NCBI RefSeq assembly: GCF_017795745.1
Contig: NZ_CP059067.1
Location: forward strand, 1,736,001-1,800,000
DNA: 64,000 nucleotides
Direction of reading: 5' to 3'
From: Rhizobacter sp. AJA081-3
GTDB taxonomy: Bacteria > Pseudomonadota > Gammaproteobacteria > Burkholderiales > Burkholderiaceae_C
Position 1 is the first letter of the stretch. The number at the start of each line of letters is the position of its first letter. A model generated the notes under the pieces. The model had not been told where the DNA came from. It did no database searches and saw only the letters and a program-made list of their open reading frames with translations. A program made the position numbers and the translations under genes. This document shows positions 17,140 through 26,727 of this stretch, one piece after another.

Positions 17140-17177
17140 GGCGCCGCTTCACAAGAGCGGCTCTGGAGGGGCAGGAC

Positions 17178-18329
17178 ATGCACAAGGCCTGGTGGCTGGG
17201 CGGGGTGGGTTTGCTGGTGGTGGCGGCGGCGTTGGGCGCCGCCAAGGTGTCCGGGGTCGCCTTCGGCGCCAAGGACGCGCCCAAGGTCGAGCCCACGCTC
17301 GAGTTCACGCCCCGAGAGGTGGTGCAGCCCACGCTGGCGAGCCTGCCGCTGCAACTGGAGTTCTCCGGCGCGCTTGTCGCCCCGCAGAGTGCCGTGGTGC
17401 GCGCCAAGGCGGCTGGCACGCTGCTCTCGCTGGTGGTGGGTGAGGGCAGCCGGGTGCGCGCCGGGCAGCCGCTCGGGCAGATCGACCTGTCCGACATCGG
17501 CAGCCGCGTGGCTGAGCGCCAGGCTGCCGTCGAGTCGGCGCGCGCGCAGTTCGTGCAGGCACAGCGCACCCACGCATCGAACCAGGGCCTGGCCGATCAG
17601 AAGTTCATCTCGCCCAATGCCCTGGACAGCTCGCGCACGGCGCTCGACGCAGCGCGCGCCGGGCTCGACGCCGCGCAGGCGCAGCTGAGCACCGCGCGCC
17701 TGGGCCTGCGCGAGGCGGCGCTGGTGGCGCCGATCGCCGGGCTGGTCAGCAAGCGGCACGTGCTGCCCGGCGAGAAGCTGGCGATGGAGCAGCCGGTGCT
17801 GACCCTGGTCGACCTGGCCACGCTGGAGCTGGCTGGCAGTGTCGGCACGCACGAGGTGGCGCTGCTGGCGCCGGGCATGCCGGTGCAACTGCGCATCGAG
17901 GGACTCGAGCAGCCGGTGACCGGCCGGATCGAGCGCATCGCGCCGGCGGCCGAGCCGGGCACGCGCTCGATCGGCGTGACGGTGAGCGTGGCCAACCCGA
18001 AGGAGCGGCTGCGGGCCGGCCAGTACGCGGTGGCGCAGGTGACGCTGGCCGACACCGCGCAGCGCCTGACGGTGCCGCTGGCCGCCGTCGGCGGGCAGGC
18101 CGGGCAGCCGCAGGTCTGGGTGATCGACAACGGCGTGCTGGCACGACGCGCAATCACCATCGGGCGCCGCGACGAGGCGCTGGGCCGCGTCGAGGTGGTC
18201 TCGGGCCTGGCCACCGGCGTGCAGGTGCTCGCCGCCCGCTTCGACAACCTGCGCGAAGGCGCCAAGGCGGTCGTCGTGGCGCGCGCCTCTGCGGTCGCCT
18301 CGGCGGCCGCCTCTTCCAACCTGCGCTGA
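17178..18329 (+). CDS. RND efflux periplasmic adaptor subunit (membrane fusion protein)
   Basis: This adaptor links an inner-membrane RND pump to a TolC-type outer-membrane channel. The 383-residue product has an N-terminal membrane anchor or uncleaved signal (WWLGGVGLLVVAAALGAA), a split lipoyl domain (APQSAVVRAKAAGTLLSLVV and APIAGLVSKRHVLPGEKL), a helical hairpin at about 115-175, a beta-barrel and a membrane-proximal domain. The strong GGAGGGGCAGG at 17165-17175 supports ATG 17178 over the longer reading frame from 17112. It precedes the pump gene by 10 nt. No TolC-like gene follows, so the channel must come from elsewhere. Confidence 0.94.
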   Translation: MHKAWWLGGVGLLVVAAALGAAKVSGVAFGAKDAPKVEPTLEFTPREVVQPTLASLPLQLEFSGALVAPQSAVVRAKAAGTLLSLVVGEGSRVRAGQPLGQIDLSDIGSRVAERQAAVESARAQFVQAQRTHASNQGLADQKFISPNALDSSRTALDAARAGLDAAQAQLSTARLGLREAALVAPIAGLVSKRHVLPGEKLAMEQPVLTLVDLATLELAGSVGTHEVALLAPGMPVQLRIEGLEQPVTGRIERIAPAAEPGTRSIGVTVSVANPKERLRAGQYAVAQVTLADTAQRLTVPLAAVGGQAGQPQVWVIDNGVLARRAITIGRRDEALGRVEVVSGLATGVQVLAARFDNLREGAKAVVVARASAVASAAASSNLR

Positions 18330-18339
18330 GGAGCTCGCC

Positions 18340-21300
18340 ATGTGGGTGACCCGCGTGTCGATCGCGAACCCGGTGTTCGCGACCATGGTGATGGTGGCGC
18401 TGTGCGTGCTGGGCCTGTTCTCGTACGCCCGGCTGGGTGTCGAGCAGATGCCCGACGTGAACCCGCCGGTGGCCTTCGTCGACGTGGCCTACCCTGGCGC
18501 CTCGCCCGAGGCCGTCGAGCGCGAGATCACCAAGCTGGTGGAGGAGGGCCTGAACAGCATCGCCGGCGTCAAGCGCATCACCTCGCGCAGCTTCGAGGGC
18601 CGCAGCCAGACCAGTGTGGAGTTCACCCTCAACGCCGACATGGCCCGCGCGATGCAGGACGTGCGCGACCGCATCGCCGTCGTGCAGTCGGCCTTCCCGA
18701 AGGACGCCAAGCCGCCGACGGTGGCGCGCTTCAACAACGACAACAGCCAGCCGGTGGTGGTCAGCGCGCTGCTCTCGCCCACGCGCAGCGCGCGCGAGCT
18801 GTCGATCCTGGCCGAGCAGGTGGTGGCCAAGCGGCTGCAGCGCGTGGAAGGGGTCGCGACCGTCGACGTCTCGGGTCTGGCCAAGCGTGAGGTGCGCATC
18901 GACCTCGACCCGGCGCGGCTGCGCGCCTACGCGATCACGCCGGCGCAGGTGGCGGCGGGGCTGCGCGAGGCGAATGCCGACCAGCCGGTGGGCCTGCTGT
19001 CGGACAGCACGCAGGACGCCATCCTGCGCGTCGAGGGCCGGGCCAGTGACCCGCGGCAATTCGCCGACATGGTGGTGGCCCACCGCGGCGGCCTGCCGCT
19101 GACGCTGGGCGACCTCGGCCAGCTCGTCGAACGCGAGCGCGAGGCCGACTCGGTGGCGCGCATCAACGGCCAGCGTGCGGTGAACTTCAACGTCTACAAG
19201 CAGCAGGACGCCAACGTCGTGGCCACGGGCGAGGCCATCAAGGCGGCGATGGACGAGGTGCGCAAGGGCCTGCCGCCGGACGTGGAGCTGCGCCTGGTCT
19301 ACGCCAACAGCGACTTCGTCAAGGGTTCGCTGAAGGGCCTGCAGCACACGCTGATCGAGGGCGCGCTGCTCACCGTGGCGATCGTGTTCCTGTTCCTGCA
19401 CTCCTGGCGCAGCACCATCATCACCGGCCTGACGCTGCCCATCGCGGTGATCTCCAGCTTCATCGCCGTGTATGCGCTGGGCTTCACGCTGAACTTCATG
19501 ACCATGATGGCGCTGAGCCTGTGCATCGGGCTGCTGATCGACGACGCCATCGTCGTGCGCGAGAACATCGTGCGGCACGTCAAGCTCGGCAGCGACCACT
19601 TCACCGCCGCGCGCGAAGGCACCGAGGAGATCGGCCTGGCGGTGATGGCCACCACCTTCGCGATCTGCGCGGTGTTCGTGCCCGTGGCCTTCATGAGCGG
19701 CATCGTCGGCAAGTTCTTCTTTCCCTTTGGCATCACGGTGGCGGTGGCGGTGCTCGTGTCGCTGTTCGTCAGCTTCACGCTCGACCCGATGCTGTCCAGC
19801 CGCTGGCCGGATCCGCCGGGCACGATGGCGCGCAAGGTCTGGGGCCTGTCGCACCTGATCCGCGCCACCGACCACGGCCTGGACGTGCTGCACGATGCGT
19901 ACGAGCGGCTGATCCGCTGGGTGTTCGAGCGTCCCAAGCGCAACCGGCTGATCGTGCTCGGCGTCGGCCTGGCGAGCTTCGTCGGTGCCATCGGCCTGGC
20001 GCCTCTGGTGGGCAGCGAGTTCATCCCGCAGACCGACCAGGGCTTCACGCAGTTGGCCATCCGCATGACCGTGGGCTCCAGCCTGGCGCGCAGCGACGAG
20101 AAGGTGCGCCAGGTTGAGGCCATCGTCGCCGCCTTTCCCGAGGTGAAGACGATCTCCACCAACGTGGGCGGGCAGGGCACGGGCCTGGCCGTCGGGCGCA
20201 ACCAGGCTTCGCTGAACATCGGCCTGGTCGAGCGCAGCGAACGCAAGCGCACGCAGAAGCAGATCGAGGACGCGATCCGTGCCGAGATCGCGAAGATCCC
20301 CGGCATCGAGGTCTCCGTGGGTTTCGACCGGCCGATCTATGTGGCCATCCTCGGCAGCGACGCGCAGGGCCTGGCGAAGGTGGCCAGCGAGTTCGCCGAG
20401 CAGGTGCGCAAGGTGCCCGGCATCGCCGACGTCGAGCTCTCCGTCAAGCCGGGCCTGCCGGCCTACGCCGTTCGCCTGAAGCAGGGCGCGGTGCGCGAGC
20501 TCGGCCTGACCGCGCCGCAGCTCGCCTCCAGCCTGCGCGCCTACGTCAATGGCGAGGTCGGCACCTACTGGACGACGCCGGAAGGCGAGCAGGTCGAGGT
20601 GCTGCTGCGCCTGCCCGAGACGCAGCGCGAGCGTGTGTCGCAGATGGGCAAGCTGCCGGTGGCCTTCGCCAAGGACGGCACGCCGATTCCGCTGGACGCC
20701 GTGGCGACCATCGAGCCGGTGGTCAACCCCGAGGTGATCCGCCGCCAGAACCTGCAGCGCCGCGAGGCCATCTTCGCCGGCGTGCAGGGCCGGCCGGCGG
20801 GCGATGTGGGCGACGATGTGCAGAAGCTCGTCAAGACCACCACGCTGCCGCCGGGCTTCACCTTCGACGTCGGCGGCTCGACGCGCGACCAGGAAGAGGC
20901 CTTCGGCGCCATGCTCGGCGCGATGGTGTTGGCGGTGATCTTCATCTACATCGTGCTGGCCAGCCAGTTCGGCAGCTTCCTGCAGCCGATCGCCATCATG
21001 GCCTCGCTGCCGCTGGCGCTGATCGGCGTGATGCTGGCACTGCTGCTGTGGCGCAGCACGCTGAACATCTTCTCGATGATCGGCCTGGTGATGCTGATGG
21101 GCCTGGTGACGAAGAACGCGATCCTGCTGGTCGACTTCGCCAACCGCGAGCTACGCAACGGCGCGAGCGTGGCCGACGCGCTGCTGCAGGCCGGCCTGAT
21201 CCGCATGCGGCCGATCATCATGACCACCGCGGCGATGGTGTTCGGCATGCTGCCGCTGGCGCTGGCGCTGAACGACGGCGGCGAGCTGCAGGCGCCGATG

Positions 21301-21459
21301 GGCCGGGCCATCATCGGCGGCGTCATCACCTCGACGCTGCTGACGCTGGTGGTGGTGCCGGTGTTGTGGAGCTACCTGGTCGGGCCGAAGTTCAGCCCGA
21401 CACGTGAATCACGTCCCGAACCAGCGGATAGATCTGGTTCTGCCATCGCCGCCCGCTGA
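18340..21459 (+). CDS. RND family efflux transporter permease (HAE1 type)
   Basis: The 1039-residue proton-driven pump has the RND layout: twelve membrane helices and two large periplasmic loops (about residues 40-330 and 560-860). The proton-relay aspartates in TM4 are present (GLLIDDAIVVREN). Porter-domain features such as AYPGASPEAVE and FNNDNSQPVVVSALL mark it as hydrophobe/amphiphile efflux rather than metal efflux (HME). GAGGAGCTCGCC precedes the ATG. Its last 68 bases overlap the convergent PHB depolymerase gene, giving an unusual polar tail TRESRPEPADRSGSAIAAR. Drug specificity cannot be predicted. Confidence 0.96.
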   Translation: MWVTRVSIANPVFATMVMVALCVLGLFSYARLGVEQMPDVNPPVAFVDVAYPGASPEAVEREITKLVEEGLNSIAGVKRITSRSFEGRSQTSVEFTLNADMARAMQDVRDRIAVVQSAFPKDAKPPTVARFNNDNSQPVVVSALLSPTRSARELSILAEQVVAKRLQRVEGVATVDVSGLAKREVRIDLDPARLRAYAITPAQVAAGLREANADQPVGLLSDSTQDAILRVEGRASDPRQFADMVVAHRGGLPLTLGDLGQLVEREREADSVARINGQRAVNFNVYKQQDANVVATGEAIKAAMDEVRKGLPPDVELRLVYANSDFVKGSLKGLQHTLIEGALLTVAIVFLFLHSWRSTIITGLTLPIAVISSFIAVYALGFTLNFMTMMALSLCIGLLIDDAIVVRENIVRHVKLGSDHFTAAREGTEEIGLAVMATTFAICAVFVPVAFMSGIVGKFFFPFGITVAVAVLVSLFVSFTLDPMLSSRWPDPPGTMARKVWGLSHLIRATDHGLDVLHDAYERLIRWVFERPKRNRLIVLGVGLASFVGAIGLAPLVGSEFIPQTDQGFTQLAIRMTVGSSLARSDEKVRQVEAIVAAFPEVKTISTNVGGQGTGLAVGRNQASLNIGLVERSERKRTQKQIEDAIRAEIAKIPGIEVSVGFDRPIYVAILGSDAQGLAKVASEFAEQVRKVPGIADVELSVKPGLPAYAVRLKQGAVRELGLTAPQLASSLRAYVNGEVGTYWTTPEGEQVEVLLRLPETQRERVSQMGKLPVAFAKDGTPIPLDAVATIEPVVNPEVIRRQNLQRREAIFAGVQGRPAGDVGDDVQKLVKTTTLPPGFTFDVGGSTRDQEEAFGAMLGAMVLAVIFIYIVLASQFGSFLQPIAIMASLPLALIGVMLALLLWRSTLNIFSMIGLVMLMGLVTKNAILLVDFANRELRNGASVADALLQAGLIRMRPIIMTTAAMVFGMLPLALALNDGGELQAPMGRAIIGGVITSTLLTLVVVPVLWSYLVGPKFSPTRESRPEPADRSGSAIAAR

Positions 21460-22609
21460 ACACGCCGTAGTGGCCCACGCCGGGCTGCACGTAGTGCGTG
21501 CGCATGTAGGGGCGCAGCCTGCTGCACAGGTCCTGCGCGGCGAGCGTCTGGCCAGGGGCGCAGATGTCGTCGCGCTCGCCCTCGATGGTGACCAGCGCTG
21601 TGCGGCGGATCGCCGACGGGTCGACGCGCCGGCCGCGGAAAGTGAGCTCGCCGCGCGGCAGCGCGTAGTCCTGGAACACCTGCTGCACGGTCTCGAGGTA
21701 GAACTCCGCCGGCAGGTCGGCCACCGCCATGTATTCCTCGTAGAAGGCCCGGGTCGCCTGGGTCTTCTCGTCGTCCTGCTCGACCAGGTTGACGTAGTAG
21801 TCGCGAAAGGCGTTGACGTGGCGGTCCTTGTTCATGCTCATGAACGCGGTGAGTTGCACGAAGCCGGGGTAGACGCGCCGCCCGGCACCGCGGAATCGCC
21901 AGGGCACGCGGCTGATCAGCTTGCTCTCGAACCACTCGATCGGCTTGGTGGTCGCCAGCTTGTTCACCTCGGTCGGGCTGATGCGGCAGTCGATCGGCCC
22001 GGCCATCAGGGTCAGGCTGGCCGGCGTGGCCGGGTGCTCGTCTTCCGACATCAGGGCCACGGCGGCAAGGGCCGCCACGCAGGGCTGGCAGATCGCCATC
22101 AGGTGCGCGCCCGGGCCCATCACGGCGAGGAACTGCATCAGATGCTCGATGTATTCGTCCAGGCCGAAGCGGCCTGCGGCCAGCGGCACGTCGCGGGCGT
22201 TGTGCCAGTCGGTGATGTAGACGTCGTGGTCGATCAGCATCGTGCGCACGGTGTCGCGCAGCAGCGTGGCGAAGTGGCCCGACATCGGGGCCACGATCAG
22301 CACGCGCGGCTGCTCGGTCGCGCCCGGCTTGGCGAAGCGCAGCAGCGTGCCGAAGGCGGCGCTGTGCACCACTTCCTCGACCACCGGCCAGTCGCGGCCC
22401 TGCGCGGTGACCGAGGTGATCGCCCAGTCGGGCCGGCGGTGCGTCACCTCGGCCAGCCGCATCACCTCGCAGGCCGCGGCGACCTGCCGGTGCGGCGGGT
22501 GCCCGCCCATCCCGAGGGTCGGGTCGAGCAGCAGCGGCACGCTGGCGCGGGCGAATGAACGCAGCGGCCAGAGCAGGTCGTTGTGGGCCTGGTAGGCGTG
22601 GTACATCAT
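21392..22609 (-). CDS. phaZ: Intracellular polyhydroxybutyrate depolymerase
   Basis: The enzyme mobilises stored poly-3-hydroxybutyrate granules. The 405-residue protein fits the PhaZ1-type intracellular depolymerases in which cysteine replaces the lipase-box serine: ICQPC around C174, with a late aspartate in EGERDDICAPGQT and histidine in GVGHYGVFSGRRW completing the triad. Other family segments are YITDWHNARDVPLAAGRFGL and CRISPTEVNKLATTKPIEWF. ATG at 22609 (the first of two adjacent) follows GGGAAGG. The 3' end overlaps the RND pump gene by 68 bases tail to tail. Its presence indicates a PHB-storing organism. Confidence 0.93.
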   Translation of the reverse strand: MMYHAYQAHNDLLWPLRSFARASVPLLLDPTLGMGGHPPHRQVAAACEVMRLAEVTHRRPDWAITSVTAQGRDWPVVEEVVHSAAFGTLLRFAKPGATEQPRVLIVAPMSGHFATLLRDTVRTMLIDHDVYITDWHNARDVPLAAGRFGLDEYIEHLMQFLAVMGPGAHLMAICQPCVAALAAVALMSEDEHPATPASLTLMAGPIDCRISPTEVNKLATTKPIEWFESKLISRVPWRFRGAGRRVYPGFVQLTAFMSMNKDRHVNAFRDYYVNLVEQDDEKTQATRAFYEEYMAVADLPAEFYLETVQQVFQDYALPRGELTFRGRRVDPSAIRRTALVTIEGERDDICAPGQTLAAQDLCSRLRPYMRTHYVQPGVGHYGVFSGRRWQNQIYPLVRDVIHVSG

Positions 22610-22745
22610 GGGGCCTTCCCGCAGAGTGTCGTGCGGCCAGCGGAGCAACTTGCGCGCCAACGCGCGGCCGCAGCACGTGCGTGGCACGTGGATTGCTGCA
22701 GGTTCCGGGGACCGCGGGCCGCGCCCGCACCGCCGGAAGCCCGCC

Positions 22746-23456
22746 ATGCCCGTCGCCATCCCCGCCCGCCCGAAGGCCGCCCCCCGCAAGCGTGCAGCAT
22801 CGGCGCGCGCCACCCTCACGCTGTCGAGCAAGAACTACTCGTCGTGGTCGCTGCGCGGCTGGCTGCTGGCGCGTTTCGCCGGGCTCGACTTCGACGAGGT
22901 GATGGTCTCGCCCGACGATGCCGAAGCCCGCAAGGAGCTGCTGCTGCTCGCGCCATCGATCCGCGTGCCCTGCCTGACTCACGAGGGCGCGAAGGTCTGG
23001 AACACGCTGGCCATCGCGCACTACCTCGACGAGATCTTTCCCGCTGCCGGGCTGATGCCGGCCGACCGCATCGCCCGCGCGCACTGCCGCTCGGTCAGCG
23101 GCGAGATGAACTCCGGCTTCGCCAACCTGCGCTCGGCGCTGCCGATGAACCTGAAGGCCCGCCACCCGGGCTTCAAGATCTGGGCCGGTGCGCAGCCCGA
23201 CATCGACCGCGTCGTCGAGATCTGGACCGAGTGCCTGGCCACCTACGGCGGCCCGTTCCTGTTCGGCAAGAAGCACACGATGGCCGACGCGATGTACGCG
23301 CCTGTGGTCACGCGCTTCCTGACTTACGACGTGAAGCTCAACAAGCCCTGCCTGGCGTACTGCCAGACGATCATGGCGATGCCCGAGATGAAGGAGTGGC
23401 TCGCCGCGGCGAAGCGCGAGCCCGAGGAGATCGAGGAACTCGACATGGAGTTCTGA
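22746..23456 (+). CDS. Glutathione S-transferase family protein
   Basis: The 236-residue protein has a thioredoxin-like N-terminal domain (LTLSSKNYSSWSLRGWLLAR, about residues 25-100, with cis-proline in IRVPCL) and an alpha-helical C-terminal domain (FLFGKKHTMADAMYAPVV). It matches the GST family with the serine-type active-site region SxNYSSWS. The first 22 residues are basic and not part of the GST fold; ATG 22746 may therefore be upstream of the real start. It is divergent from phaZ. Its TGA is followed directly by the stop of the convergent cupin gene with no base between. Confidence 0.88.
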   Translation: MPVAIPARPKAAPRKRAASARATLTLSSKNYSSWSLRGWLLARFAGLDFDEVMVSPDDAEARKELLLLAPSIRVPCLTHEGAKVWNTLAIAHYLDEIFPAAGLMPADRIARAHCRSVSGEMNSGFANLRSALPMNLKARHPGFKIWAGAQPDIDRVVEIWTECLATYGGPFLFGKKHTMADAMYAPVVTRFLTYDVKLNKPCLAYCQTIMAMPEMKEWLAAAKREPEEIEELDMEF

Positions 23457-23879
23457 TCAGGCCCAGCTCGACGGCGCTGGTACCTCGCAGGGCGCCGGCA
23501 TGTCGACGGTCTTGAAGTCCGCCGGGCCGACGATCTCGAGGTACTCCATGTCGGGCGAGTAGTCGAACAGGTAGTGCACGATGCCCGGGCGCTGGTGCAC
23601 GCAGTCGCCGGCTGCGACGAGCGTCTCCTGGTCGCCGTACATGAACTTCGCCCAGCCCTTGGTCATGATGACGATGTGGAAGTCCGCCTCATGGCGGTGC
23701 CAGCCGGTGCCCTTTTCGGGTGCCATGTTGGCCTTGACGAGCTGCGCGAGCACCCGGCCGGAGGTGGCGGCCTCGACACCCAGGTCCTTGTAGATGAAGA
23801 AGTCGCGCAGGCCGTCGCTGCGCCAGGCGGTGTCGTCGGGCTTGACGTGCGAGAAACGGGTGGTGGTGCTGTCCAGCAT
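23457..23879 (-). CDS. Cupin domain protein
   Basis: The 140-residue single-domain cupin has motif 1 as GTGWHRHEADFHIVIMTKGWAK (two His and a Glu ligand spacing) and motif 2 around CVHQRPGIVHYLFDYS. These residues can hold one metal ion. The family covers dioxygenases, isomerases and sensors, and no reaction can be assigned. GAGGAATCACC precedes the ATG on the minus strand. It is divergent from the ccm operon across 142 bp and ends stop-to-stop against the GST gene. Confidence 0.85.
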   Translation of the reverse strand: MLDSTTTRFSHVKPDDTAWRSDGLRDFFIYKDLGVEAATSGRVLAQLVKANMAPEKGTGWHRHEADFHIVIMTKGWAKFMYGDQETLVAAGDCVHQRPGIVHYLFDYSPDMEYLEIVGPADFKTVDMPAPCEVPAPSSWA

Positions 23880-24021
23880 GGTGATTCCTCCGCTCGAATG
23901 GGGTGAGACGGCAGGGCGCCATGCATCATCCGTTCCCGTCGCTCGGGTTGACCGGGGATAAGGGAGGCCCAAGACGTTTACGGTATGGTTCGGGTTTCGA
24001 ACGAGCCGCCCCAGATCTGAC

Positions 24022-24672
24022 GTGTCCTCCTCCCGCCCCGCGCTAGCGGCCAGCCAACTTGCCTGTCGCCGCGGCGACCGGCTGCTGTTCCGCGGGCTCG
24101 ATTTTTCGCTCCAGGGCGGCCAGCTCGTCTGGCTGCGCGGGCCCAACGGCAGCGGCAAGACCAGCCTGCTGCGCCTGCTGGCCGGCCTGTCGACGCCGGC
24201 CGAAGGGGCGGTGACCTGGGACGGCGTGCCGCTGCGCCAGGCCGGTGCGGCCTATCACCGCAGCCTGTGCTATCTGGCCCATGCCAACGCCCTGAAGGAC
24301 GATCTCACCGTGCTGGAAGCGCTGCAATTCCTCGCCCGGCTGCATGGCCAGGCGGGCGACGCCGCCAGCGTCGAGCCGGCGCTGCGCAAGGTCGGCCTGT
24401 TCAGCCGCCGCAACGCCGCGGTGCGCACGCTCTCGCAGGGGCAGCGGCGCCGTGTCGCGCTGGCGCGCCTGCAGGTCGACGCCGCCGCGCCGGTGTGGAT
24501 CCTCGACGAACCCTACGATGCGCTCGATGCCGAAGGCACGGCGATGCTCGACGAGGCGCTCGGCCAGCACGCCCGCCGGGGCGGGGCCGCGGTGCTGACC
24601 AGCCACATCGACCTGACGCTGCGCGACCCTCAGCCGGTCACGCTGCAACTCGATGCCTACGCCGCCCGATGA
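24022..24672 (+). CDS. ccmA: Haem exporter ATP-binding protein CcmA
   Basis: CcmA is the ATPase of the CcmABCD complex that releases holo-CcmE in System I cytochrome c maturation. The 216-residue protein has Walker A GPNGSGKT, the ABC signature LSQGQRRRVALARL and Walker B VWILDEP. GTG at 24022 is the chosen start; there is no ATG in the region and no strong Shine-Dalgarno. It opens an eight-gene overlapping operon (ccmABCDEFGH), with its TGA inside the ccmB ATG (ATGA). Confidence 0.95.
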   Translation: MSSSRPALAASQLACRRGDRLLFRGLDFSLQGGQLVWLRGPNGSGKTSLLRLLAGLSTPAEGAVTWDGVPLRQAGAAYHRSLCYLAHANALKDDLTVLEALQFLARLHGQAGDAASVEPALRKVGLFSRRNAAVRTLSQGQRRRVALARLQVDAAAPVWILDEPYDALDAEGTAMLDEALGQHARRGGAAVLTSHIDLTLRDPQPVTLQLDAYAAR

Positions 24673-25337
24673 GCCGCGCCTTCACGACCATCGTCGCGCG
24701 GGACCTGCGGCTGGCGGCGCGGCGCCGTGTCGAGGCGCTGCTGCCGATCGCCTTCTTCCTCGTCGCCGTGAGCCTGTTCCCGCTCGGCGTCGGCCCGGAG
24801 CCGCAGACGCTGCGCCAGATCGCGCCGGGCGTGGTGTGGGTGTGCGCGCTGCTGGCCGCGATGATGTCGCTGACGCAGCTGTACGGCGTCGACCATGCCG
24901 ACGGCTCGCTGGAGCAGATGCTGCTCTCCGGCGAGTCGCTGTGGATGATCGCCGCGGCCAAGGCGCTGGCGCACTGGGTCGTCACCGGCGCACCGCTGGT
25001 GCTGGCCGCACCGCTGTTCGGGCTGCTGTTCGACCTCAGCACGGTGGCCAACACCACGCTGGCGCTGTCGCTGCTGCTGGGCACGCCCATCCTCAGCCTG
25101 CTCGGCGGGCTGGGCGCGGCGCTCACGCTGGGCCTGCGCAGCGGCGCGGTGCTGCTGATCCTCATCATCCTGCCGCTGTGCATCCCGGCGCTGATCTTCG
25201 GCGCCGGCGCAGTGTCGGCCGCCGAGGCCGGCATCTCGACACGCGGTCATTTTTCCCTGCTCGGCGCCTTGCTGATCGCCTCGGTGCTGCTCGCGCCGCT
25301 GGCCACCGGCGCGGCGCTGCGCATTGCCACGGAGTGA
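24669..25337 (+). CDS. ccmB: Haem exporter membrane protein CcmB
   Basis: CcmB is the polytopic partner of CcmA. The 222-residue protein has six hydrophobic helices, the N-terminal RDLRLAARRRVEALLPIAFF and the family motif DHADGSLEQMLLSG. The start at 24669 gives the ATGA overlap with ccmA and the correct length. A longer frame reading upstream would only cover ccmA in another frame. Confidence 0.95.
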   Translation: MSRAFTTIVARDLRLAARRRVEALLPIAFFLVAVSLFPLGVGPEPQTLRQIAPGVVWVCALLAAMMSLTQLYGVDHADGSLEQMLLSGESLWMIAAAKALAHWVVTGAPLVLAAPLFGLLFDLSTVANTTLALSLLLGTPILSLLGGLGAALTLGLRSGAVLLILIILPLCIPALIFGAGAVSAAEAGISTRGHFSLLGALLIASVLLAPLATGAALRIATE

Positions 25338-25344
25338 GCCTTCG

Positions 25345-26100
25345 ATGCCAGGGCAACTGAGACTCTTCACCTTCGCCTCGCCGGTGCGCTTCTACGGCCT
25401 GACCGGCGCGCTGATCCCGTGGCTGTGGGCGGCGTGCATCGCGCTGACCGGCGCGGGGCTGTACATGGGCTTCTTCGTCGCCCCGACCGACGCGACGCAG
25501 GGCGAGTCGTACCGCGTGATCTTCGTCCACGTGCCGGCGGCCTGGATGTCGATGCTGCTGTACCTCGTGATGGCCTTCTGGGCCGCCATCGGCTGGGCCT
25601 TCAATGCCCGCCTGGCCTCGATGGTGGCGCGCGCGATCGCCCCGACCGGCGCGATGTTCACCTTCCTGGCCCTGTGGACCGGCGCCTTCTGGGGCAAGCC
25701 GACCTGGGGCACCTGGTGGGTGTGGGATGCGCGGCTGACCTCGGAACTCATCCTGCTTTTCCTGTATCTGGGATTCCTGGCCCTGGTCAACGCGATCGAC
25801 GACACCCGCCGCGCCGACCAGGCCGGTGCGTTGCTGGCGGTGGTGGGGGCGGTGAACGTGCCGATCATCTACTTCTCGGTGAAGTGGTGGAACACGCTGC
25901 ACCAGGGCGCGACGATCAGCATGACGGCGGCGCCGAAGATGGCGCAGACCATGCTGACGGCGATGCTGCTGATGACCTTCGCGTTCTGGGCCTATGCCTT
26001 CGCAGTGGTCTTCATGCGCGCCCGCGCGATCGTGATCGAGCGCGAGCAGCACACGGAATGGGTGACGGAACTGGTTCGTAAGCAGGGGTCGAAGGCATGA
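25345..26100 (+). CDS. ccmC: Haem-handling protein CcmC
   Basis: CcmC delivers haem to CcmE. The 251-residue protein has six membrane helices, and the tryptophan-rich WWD signature is complete (WGTWWVWDARLTSELILLF). The flanking conserved histidines lie in VHVPAAW and WNTLHQGAT. ATG 25345 has GGAG ten bases upstream (25331-25334) and is preferred to the in-frame ATG at 25324 inside ccmB. Its stop overlaps the ccmD ATG. Confidence 0.96.
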   Translation: MPGQLRLFTFASPVRFYGLTGALIPWLWAACIALTGAGLYMGFFVAPTDATQGESYRVIFVHVPAAWMSMLLYLVMAFWAAIGWAFNARLASMVARAIAPTGAMFTFLALWTGAFWGKPTWGTWWVWDARLTSELILLFLYLGFLALVNAIDDTRRADQAGALLAVVGAVNVPIIYFSVKWWNTLHQGATISMTAAPKMAQTMLTAMLLMTFAFWAYAFAVVFMRARAIVIEREQHTEWVTELVRKQGSKA

Positions 26101-26264
26101 ACTGGAACAGCGCGAGCGAATTCTTCGCAATGGGTGGTTACGGGCTCTACGTCTGGGGCTCCTACATTGCCACCGCGGTGCTGATGGTCATCGAGCCCAT
26201 CCTGGCCCATCACAGGCATGCTCGGGCCCGCCGAGATGCCGCAAGTCTTTCCGAGGAGTCCTGA
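26097..26264 (+). CDS. ccmD: Haem exporter protein CcmD
   Basis: CcmD is a 55-residue small membrane protein that lets holo-CcmE leave the CcmABC complex. The sequence begins [20 protein letters not shown], with one membrane helix (about 15-36) ending in a basic [10 protein letters not shown] tail, the standard CcmD pattern. It overlaps the ccmC stop (ATGA) and ends one base before the ccmE ATG. It is easily missed by length-filtered gene calling. Confidence 0.92.
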   Translation: MNWNSASEFFAMGGYGLYVWGSYIATAVLMVIEPILAHHRHARARRDAASLSEES

Positions 26265-26265
26265 C

Positions 26266-26727
26266 ATGAAGCCCCGCCACAAACGCCTGGCCATCGCCGG
26301 CGGTGTCGTCGTCGCCGTGGGCGCGATCGCCACGCTGGTGCTCAACGCCTTCCAGAGCAACCTGGTGTTCTTCTACTCGCCGTCGCAGATCGCCTCTCAC
26401 GAGGCGCCGGCCAACCGCACCTTCCGCCTCGGCGGGCTGGTGCAGGAAGGCACCGTCAAGCGCGATGGCGTCAAGGTCAACTTCGTCGTCACCGACACGG
26501 CCAAGACCGTGCCGGTGCAGTACGAGGGCATCCTTCCCGACCTGTTCAAGGAGGGCAAGGGCGTGGTCGCGCAGGGACAACTTCGTGACGGTGTGTTCGT
26601 CGCCCGCGAGGTGCTGGCCAAGCACGACGAGAACTACATGCCGCCCGAGGCGGCCGAAGCACTCAAGAAGGCGCAACAGGTGAACGACCAGATGAACAAG
26701 GGCGTGGCCCAAGGGAGCGCGAAGTGA
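26266..26727 (+). CDS. ccmE: Periplasmic haem chaperone CcmE
   Basis: CcmE covalently binds haem in the periplasm and hands it to apocytochromes. The 153-residue protein has an N-terminal membrane anchor (about 9-27), an OB-fold, and the haem-attaching histidine H120 with partner Y124 in [16 protein letters not shown] precedes ATG 26266, within the end of ccmD. Its TGA overlaps the GTG start of ccmF. Confidence 0.96.
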   Translation: MKPRHKRLAIAGGVVVAVGAIATLVLNAFQSNLVFFYSPSQIASHEAPANRTFRLGGLVQEGTVKRDGVKVNFVVTDTAKTVPVQYEGILPDLFKEGKGVVAQGQLRDGVFVAREVLAKHDENYMPPEAAEALKKAQQVNDQMNKGVAQGSAK

